This document shows positions 56,987-64,000 of a DNA stretch of 64,000 nucleotides, piece by piece. The DNA comes from Trifolium pratense (Eukaryota; Streptophyta; Magnoliopsida; Fabales; Fabaceae). Position numbers and translations under genes: made by a program. Location of the stretch: positions 70,169,257 to 70,233,256 of the forward strand of contig NC_060060.1 of the NCBI RefSeq assembly GCF_020283565.1, given 5' to 3'. The notes under the pieces are model-generated. The model searched no databases, was not told the origin of the DNA, and saw only the letters and a program-made list of their open reading frames with translations. The stretch's first letter is position 1; every line of letters begins with the position of its first letter.

Positions 56987-58069
56987 GTGGTCATCAATAA
57001 TGTTGGATCATAGTTATACATATAGATAAGCTTACTCTTTCCCCTTTGCTTATTATGTATGTGTTAGAATTATTCTATAGGAATTGGAATAATTGGTGTA
57101 TCATGATGCTTAAATCAACTCATGTTAGTATGTTAGTCGGTTGATCATCAGTGGATGTTTATACACCATTAATCATGTTCGTACGATGGTTGAAGTTGAA
57201 CCATCGTAGTTACTAGCTTTCAGACTAAGGATTCTCGTATATTATTAGGAATCCAATTATGTTATGTGATTGTGAACTTCAGCCGTGACGATCTATATTA
57301 TTATCGCAGACGGACATGCATGGTAGGCCTCTTGACTCTTGAGACCGACTCACCTCAAGAGTGTCCTCGTAAAATGAAAAAATAATTTAATTGAGTGTTA
57401 CACCATTATTTTATTTAATTATGTTATTCAAGTAAAACGTTTTATTGATTGAATGTGTCTTATTCATCATTATTCTATATAGTGTTGTCTGAATCAATAA
57501 TTTCACTAACTTAGCTCATGGGAATCTACTAATTTGTTGCTCATGGGAATTTTCAGTATTCATTTATAGTGTTATCAGGAACACATTAAAAAATTTTCTC
57601 TGAATTTGTTTTGTAGTTGATGAAGAGTGATCAGTCTCGGCTTTCCCTTGAAGCACATGAATTTGTTTTGGGTAAATTGAACTTTTCTTTTTACTGAGTT
57701 CTGAATTCTTGATAACTCGAGGCATTAAATAGATCAATATATTTACTTTGCTAATCAATTTCATGTTCAAATTATGCATTACATTAGTTCTGTTCATATG
57801 TTTATTAACACTAATCAATTTCACTTCTACATATTTATGGTTTTAATATTAAAATGTATAGTTTATATTGGATTTAAAGTATCATCAATATCTTTAAGTA
57901 TAACATGCATATTTGTTTCATTTGCTAGTAATAAGATGTAATGAAAGTATATGATGCACATTTAACTTAGCTTTTTTGATGGATGATAATTAATTAACAA
58001 TTAGCTTGGTTTTAGGAATGGATTCATAGTAATTAGCCTTTTATAATTATAAATTTTTTCTAAAATGCT
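56987..58069. other. AT-rich spacer
   Basis: No gene or clear element found. An 86-codon antisense frame at 57564-57824 has no recognisable motif. Confidence 0.5.
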
Positions 58070-58334
58070 TGAATTTGGCTGCGAAATCGCTAGGAAACAT
58101 AACCTTTTCAACAATATTTAACTATGTATTAATTGGGAATTAGCTATGATTTCCTATATATTAGTTGCAAATTAGCTAGGAAATATTTTTCTAGATGATT
58201 TGCCGCCCAATCCATGCTAGGACCTATACGGCAGCTAATTCACAACAAATGCGGAGCAAACACTGTTTTACTAGCGATTAGCTACGAATTAGCTACAAGT
58301 GGCTTCGTAGCTAAACGCAGATTTTCTTGTAGTG
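58070..58334. mobile_element. Right end of a CACTA-type (En/Spm) element
   Basis: The complement of 58316-58334 reads CACTACAAGAAAATCTGCG, the standard plant CACTA terminus. The 250 bp before it hold repeated subterminal words (TTAGCTA(C/G)GAA, GCTAGGAAA). The opposite end is not convincingly present in the window. Confidence 0.5.
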
Positions 58335-60136
58335 AACTACTATTTATGTCGATCAACTGCAAATCAGGTTTTCGCCAGTGTAGTCACCATCGTAATTGGA
58401 GTAGTAGGAGTTCACTGAGGCTTAATAGTCTAAACACACTCCATTTTATTTTTTTTCCAGATAGACAGGTAAGCTTTTGAAGCTGGAGCTTGAGGTGTGA
58501 TCCTTCAGGAGATTGGATTACGTGATCGAGCTGACGTTATGTTGTCTTATATAAGACTTTAGTTAACCATGAATGGATTCGTGCAAATAAACAGATCCAT
58601 GCGAATGTTTAGGTCTTTTACCAGTTGAACTAGAAAGATCATCTATAATTTTCCATCAATTCCATGTATGTTTTGAAAGTTTTTAAATTGCGGTTGCGGT
58701 CACGGATGCGGTAACGGTTGCGGTTATTGCCGTGTGAAATCATTTTAAAATTTCACAAACTATATAGAATGACATTAGTATGCCACCACATTATTTACCC
58801 ACCATTTGCAAAGAGTTAATTGCCTCTTAGAGTATACAACTTAGTAATTATTTTTTGTGATGCTGTTTAATTTTGGGTTCAAAATGAGTTAAACTCTTAA
58901 AACGTAAACTGTTTAATAATGGAGGAGCATCTTGTAGAGGTTATAAAGAGGCCTTAATTGTGGATTTTGCAACTTTCAAAATGCTTTTTTTTTTTGGTAG
59001 AACTTTCAAAATGCTTTATTCTTTTGTTTTTTATTAAAGAATACCGTGTCACTCAAAGCAGCGTATGCTTATTTTTTAAAGAGCTTTCAATGTTAGTTTA
59101 AATTTTAATTTTTAATTCATTTATGTAATTTATTTTTATTTTTGTAATATTTATTTGATTTTATAAATAAATTACAAGGCAAAAAATTTATTTTTATTTT
59201 TGTAATATTTCATTATGGAAGCCTTGTACAATCCATCGTAAATTATAAGGAGAAAAATAAAAATTACTATTATTAAGAAAAATTAAAAACATACTAATAT
59301 TGATTATTGCTTTGTACGAGCCGCACTAGATGGTTTCTCTGGTGATGTTGATGGTGATAACGTCGAGCTCAATTTGATAAGGAAATAAATACCTGCAAAA
59401 ATGTTGGCACGCCAACGTTAAGTCAAAAACTGCTAGGCATAATGATGGGGTAGAGAGGAGATAGTTTTGCTTTTTGCTCCTCAATCCCATAAAATTCGGG
59501 TATTCCAATATCATTTCAATTTTCAACGAGGATAAAAAGTAGAACTTCAAATTCATATCCGATAGGATTCGGGTATATATTCCGCTCCCTCCATCCCACA
59601 TAATTAAATTTGGGTTGTATTTGTTGTGATGTCTAACATTCACAAGCCTCTAAGTAGGGTAAATTACGCATATTAATATATAAACAATATTTTAAAAAAT
59701 AACCATACAAAATAAACACATAAAATTATCAATTATTTTTTTAATGTATGTGAAAAAAAGATACGAACGGAGTATTATAGTTTGATTAAACTGACAAGTT
59801 AGTTTTTTTTATGGGTCCAGTTCTTAATCATTTCTTAAAGGGAGTGGGAAAAATTATTAATAATAAAGATATAGTGTGATTTCAGAAAATAAGCAAACGA
59901 AATATTTTGGACTCTTCTGTAAAATAATACGTAATATTATACAATAATTTATATTCGATCGCCGAAAAAATAATTGATAATCATTCACTTTCTCACTTTC
60001 AAACATAACAAGTCCACAAAGTGCAAAAATACAAAAAATAATTGTAACAACAAGAACAATAAATAATGTGGGAGTGATTAGTTTAATTTAGTTGAGTTAA
60101 AGTTAAAAAGTAATAACAGTATTTTATATATATAAT
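58335..60136. other. Spacer, no gene identified
   Basis: Includes a degenerate GCGGTTGCGGT-type stretch (58690-58735) and, near 59583-59775, Stowaway-like CTCCCTCCATCCC and ACGGAGTA words that do not pair well. The open frame at 59326-59643 shows no domain. Confidence 0.5.
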
Positions 60137-60270
60137 TCCTAGATAGTTCTCCTACTACTCTTCTAAACCCTAATCCACTCAAACCAATGAAATCACTCTA
60201 CAATGTCACATCAACCACTTACATCCAATTAAATCACTCTACAATACCACATATTACTTACATAATTATC
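60137..60270 (+). repeat. Dispersed repeat, copy 1 (possible Helitron 5' end)
   Basis: ATAGTTCTCCTACTACTCTT, later CCACTTACATCCAATTAAA. The same order occurs at about 61708-61790. The TCTCCTACTACTC start recalls plant Helitron 5' ends, but no 3' hairpin and CTAG end was found. Confidence 0.35.
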
Positions 60271-61584
60271 AATAAAAATTATCATCCCTATATACTTTTC
60301 ATATGTCTGCATTTATATATTTTAATAAACATTCAAGCTACATCATTTAATCATGACCATTCTCCTTTTCATATATCACTCATACGTTATTCTTTTTCAT
60401 ATGCACATTGGACATGGATGCTTCACACTATAAATATGTGAAGAGCAATTTTGTTATTCTTTGCGTGTTTACAATCTCTTCTTGATTCTTAAATTAGATT
60501 TGTATGTTGTTTAAATTGCTTTTACAAAGCAAATGTTGAAAGTTTGGTTGGTACCTAAACTAATTCGGAGAAAAGGACATATCTCAACGTAATGAACTTA
60601 AGTTTACGATATTATATTCGATATAAATTATGTAAGTTTCTATTTTGTTATTATTTTGTGCATAACTTTTTGTCTTATCTTTATATACTCCATGCTAATA
60701 ACCTTTTGTTTGATCTTTGTTTGTATAGGGTACGGTGTTGGTCGATTGACGGACTATGTGTTGATGATTTTAGTATGCAAATTCATTGTGATGCTTTTTT
60801 GGTTGACTTCAAGCGATATTAGTTCTGACTATTTGATAATATATAACTAATTTCATTTTTTAATTTATTTTATATTTTATTGTTTTTTTATTGTAATTAA
60901 GTCCATTTGTTTGGGTTAACATTAGTATGTTTTTACATGTTTTCTAGCAATGGGTCTGGCGATTTTGCATTGTCGAAAACTCTGTCAAAAGTTAATTTGG
61001 TTGAAAACTCTGAAGATTGTACCGGAGTGTCTTCTTAAATTTAATTTAGATCGTAATTTTCACTTCAAAGATTCATTGTGGAGACTCTAATATAATTGGT
61101 GTACATGCTCATGTTTTATTTATTGCACAAAACCAAACTTTTAGCGTGGTACTACTATGCGATTTAGATCCCATTAATACTTCTTGATAAAATGCATAGA
61201 ATATTATAATTTATTACAAAAATGCATTTGAATAAAAAAAAATTAAGGATATGCTAACCGTGCTTCGGATCAAGAAATAAAAACAAAAGTTTTGAGTAAA
61301 ATATTTGTTTTAAAATATTAAATGTATTTTAAGTTTATATTACAATTTTTTTTCTTAACTTGGTATATAAAGTTTCATTCTAAAAAAATGTCTTCTACTT
61401 TAAGAGTAATTTCCTATTATTTAATTTATTTATGTTCTTTATATTTAAAAACTATTAAGCAATATTTATGCTTAATAGTTTATTTCTTTGTTTGGCTTTT
61501 GATTACAAAGTTCGAAGAACTCGATGAATATATCCTTAAGTTATTTCAACTTTATTTTTTCTAATAAATTTTGTATAGAGACAT
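60271..61584. other. AT-rich spacer
   Basis: Short hydrophobic open frames (60592-60822, 61322-61564) are what AT-rich DNA gives by chance; no motif seen. Confidence 0.5.
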
Positions 61585-61610
61585 GTTATTATTATTATTA
61601 TTATTATTAT
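61585..61610. repeat. (TTA)n microsatellite
   Basis: About eight TTA/ATT units. Confidence 0.9.
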
Positions 61611-61707
61611 TTTGATAATATTAATTGTTTTAATTATTAATTTACTGTCTATATTTTTTAAGTTATATTATAAATTATGAATTGCTAATCATAATATATA
61701 TATAAAT

Positions 61708-61790
61708 TTTAAATAGTTCTCATACTACTCTTTTAAACTCTAATTCATGTCAGCCACTTACATCCAATTAAACCACACACTTCCTTATAT
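61708..61790 (+). repeat. Dispersed repeat, copy 2
   Basis: AATAGTTCTCATACTACTCT and GCCACTTACATCCAATTAAA match copy 1 at 60137. Confidence 0.45.
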
Positions 61791-62240
61791 TATGTCATTG
61801 TCATCTCTATGTACTTTTTTTAGAGTTGGTAATGATTATTACACATCTTTTATATTTATCTTATATTTACATGAGTTTATTATTATTATTATAATTTTTA
61901 TAATACTTATCGTTTTAATTTATACGAATAATTTTTCAACATTATAATATAAAATAGCGTATAACAATTAACATTGACTATTTAAAAACACAAAAGAAAA
62001 AAAAATAAACTACTACTATTATTCTATTTTTCTTAATAATAATACTCTTTTTTAACAAATTTTTAATAATAATACTAGTACTTTGTGAAAAACAAACTGT
62101 CTTCTTGACATGAAAATGAAGTAATTAATATTTTTTAAAAAATGAAGTATTTAAACTGGTACAAAATCAATCAGTTATTAATTAAATTCTTATTTTATAT
62201 TCAACGATTTATTTTAATAGCCGAAAAATAAATTTAAAGA
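61791..62240. other. AT-rich spacer
   Basis: No gene or element seen; ends in the 8 bp target duplication of the next element (62233-62240). Confidence 0.5.
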
Positions 62241-62851
62241 TAGGGATGACAATGGGTAGGGTACTATAGTACCCATCCCCATACCCGTGGATTTAAAAAA
62301 TACACGTACCCATCTCATACCCGCGTGGGTAACAACTTTTGCCCCCATCCCATACCCTATGGGTACCTAGGTACCCATACCCGTACCCGTTACCCGCATT
62401 TTTACTAAAAATAAATTGATCAATTATAAAATATCATATAATTTTAATAGAATTAAAAAAATTTCAAAAATTTTAATATTGACTAATGAAAATTATAAAC
62501 AAAATTATTACTATCTTTATGTTAAAGTTCATATTTATGTTAAATATTCACATTATTTTTATATTATGTTATAAATAAATATTTTTATTAACAATATGTA
62601 ATAGTTTAGTAGAGTTGTATTGTTTTAAATTGATTTCCATATATTATAATATAATAATATAAATAAAATAAATAAATATATATTATGCGGGTATGGGGCG
62701 GGGTGGGTACTAAGGTACTCGTACCCGCACCCATACCCGTTAATTTTTGCGGGTAATTACCTATACCCGTGCCCATACCCAAAATGCGGATTTTGACCCT
62801 ACCCATTGTGGGTAATTTTTGCGGGTACCCTCAGTCAAATTGCCATCCCTA
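62241..62851. mobile_element. hAT-type MITE rich in TACCC words
   Basis: The ends TAGGGATGACAAT and ATTGCCATCCCTA are inverted. Both sides carry the 8 bp duplication TTTAAAGA (62233-62240 and 62852-62859), the length typical of hAT elements. The subterminal regions hold many ACCCAT/GGGTAC words that pair with each other around an AT-rich, non-coding centre. Confidence 0.82.
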
Positions 62852-62859
62852 TTTAAAGA

Positions 62860-63263
62860 TAAATTTATAATCTAAAGAATCTCCAACAACTTGCATCATG
62901 TATGGGTTTAGTTTTCTACTTTTCCATGCCCTTATCCCAAAATTAATGAAGTCATTTGCCAGTTTGATTCCAAATGAACTTTCAGTGTGATGTGTTTTTT
63001 CTGTTTTCAGTGTGATGTGTATGACGATAATTGATTATATTAAGTGTTATGTGTGATTGAAAAAATAATAGTAGAGAATATATTGAAAAAAAAATAATAG
63101 CATGAAATACATCGGAAAATAAATGCACTGTAAACCGATTAAAGTATTCGATCCAAACTGATTAGTTTGGTTGGGTTTCTATAATAATATATTTTTTACC
63201 GATTCATACTTTATATACAGCACAATGAGAAGTGAATAACTAATAGCAAAATTACAAGAGACA
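62860..63263. other. AT-rich spacer
   Basis: Contains a short tandem TTTTCAGTGTGATGTGT repeat (62980-63021). No gene. Confidence 0.5.
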
Positions 63264-63602
63264 TTGGCTCTGTTTAGTTAAAATAAGTTATAAGTTAGTT
63301 GAAAATTTTGCTTATAGTTGATATGTTGATAGCTAATGATTGATAATTTATAAGCTCAAAAACTAATTGAATGAAATTAAAGTTTTTGACAAATTTAACT
63401 GTTATAAATACCAAATGACATAAAAGTACATAGTTAGTGGGTAGTTATTATATTTTTAAAAAAAAGAAATAATAAATGAAAATGAGATTGATAAAAATGG
63501 GATAAAATGTAAAAGCTATAAGCTCGTACGCTACTTGAAATAACATCTCAAAAAAAACGCTACAAGCTAATTAAATATAAGCATGTTACCAAACACGCCA
63601 AT
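63264..63602. mobile_element. Possible MITE with TTGGC...GTTT ends
   Basis: TTGGCTCTGTTTAGTTAAAA (63265) and the complement of TTACCAAACACGCCAA (near 63587-63602) form imperfect inverted ends. Inside are many TTATAAGCT/AGCTTATAA words. No clear target duplication. Confidence 0.35.
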
Positions 63603-63698
63603 TTTTATCAAACAAGCTTATAAACTAGTCCAATAAACTATAAGCTAGCATTTGAGATTATAGCTTATAACATTTTACTATTTTTTTTTTCCATTTTT

Positions 63699-64000
63699 TG
63701 TAACGCCCCAAAATTTAGGATTCATTTTATTTAATTTAGTTGTTGTGGTGTTGATTGACGATGTTTATGTGGTGTTGATTGACGGTGTTTATTTAATTAT
63801 TTTGTGACGAATAATTAAATAATTGTTAGATAAAAATAATGACGTTGCTAATTAGAAAATAAATGAGTAGAATAATGTTGGTGAACTAAAATAAAAGAAA
63901 AGAAAAAGAAGTAGAAAAATTAGATAATGAGGTGTTGAGAGCAAAGAGGAGAGGGGGTGTGAATAAGATAGTAGTAAAAATAAAAATAAAAGAAAACCAT
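63699..64000 (+). mobile_element. Start of another gypsy-type LTR, cut by the window end
   Basis: TGTAACGCCCCAAAATTTAG follows a T-run, the same style of start as TGTAACGACCC in the 36629 element. A short tandem repeat (GTGGTGTTGATTGACG, twice, about 63746-63792) follows. The rest lies outside the window. Confidence 0.55.

Noticed and set aside
53205..58334. Complete CACTA element from CACTACAAATTCTGC to TTGTAGTG
   Set aside because: Only about 8 bp of the ends agree, and the 3 bp flanks do not match.
59583..59775. Second Stowaway-like MITE
   Set aside because: CTCCCTCCATCCC and ACGGAGTA are present, but the inner bases do not pair and no TA duplication is clear.
60592..60850. Small membrane protein genes
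   Set aside because: Overlapping hydrophobic frames in AT-rich DNA, without motif or codon signature.

Overview
This window is plant nuclear DNA built almost entirely from transposable elements. It has Ty1/copia and Ty3/gypsy elements with tRNA-iMet or tRNA-Asp primer sites, an Athila/Calypso-type gypsy element, MITEs, a fragmented L1-type LINE and broken copies of a plant fatty-alcohol oxidase exon. AT-rich spacers and several repeat types that I associate with legumes suggest a dicot, probably Fabaceae; that assignment is inference. I see no intact cellular gene, no rRNA and no functional tRNA gene.

Positions 1-36419 read best as a nest of insertions inside insertions. The outermost layer is a pair of ~215 bp terminal inverted repeats (625-840 and 36205-36419), each flanked by nine T's, as expected of a Mutator-like element with 9 bp target duplications. 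Inside it are a foldback MITE (998-1396) and a 5'-truncated LINE on the minus strand (1469-35989). The LINE was hit three times: by a copia LTR now left as a solo LTR (1647-2640, target duplication ACTAC), by an Athila-like gypsy element (2774-27139, GCCAT), and by a copia element on the minus strand (27477-35724, GCATC). The Athila element was itself hit in gag-pol by a gypsy element present as a tandem LTR-internal-LTR-internal-LTR array (6213-19705, CGCAC).

Positions 36629-45081 hold a second, plus-strand member of the same non-autonomous gypsy family as the tandem array, with 2.4 kb LTRs. The LTRs of this family are unusual. They carry an ordered array of RNA-type hairpins joined by a constant AAAGA(A/C)GG linker, and the stems covary between the two subfamilies. 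They also share an invariant 20 bp hairpin near the 3' end, a cluster of GC-rich short palindromes and, in one subfamily, a 32 bp tandem repeat whose copy number differs between the two LTRs.

Positions 45082-49515 contain a ~3.4 kb inverted-repeat structure (45462-48838) with arms of ~1.27 kb. At its centre are two smaller near-perfect palindromes that start with TGTAACAGCCC and carry tRNA-like A and B boxes. It sits among three broken copies of the C-terminal exon of a long-chain-alcohol oxidase gene, two of them arranged head to head.

Positions 49516-64000 are AT-rich spacer with small elements: a Stowaway-like MITE with a duplicated end (50418-50852), a SINE-like fragment, an old miniature gypsy element with a protease remnant (53212-55921), a CACTA-type end (about 58334), a hAT-type MITE with an 8 bp duplication (62241-62851), and the start of another gypsy LTR running off the window end (63699).
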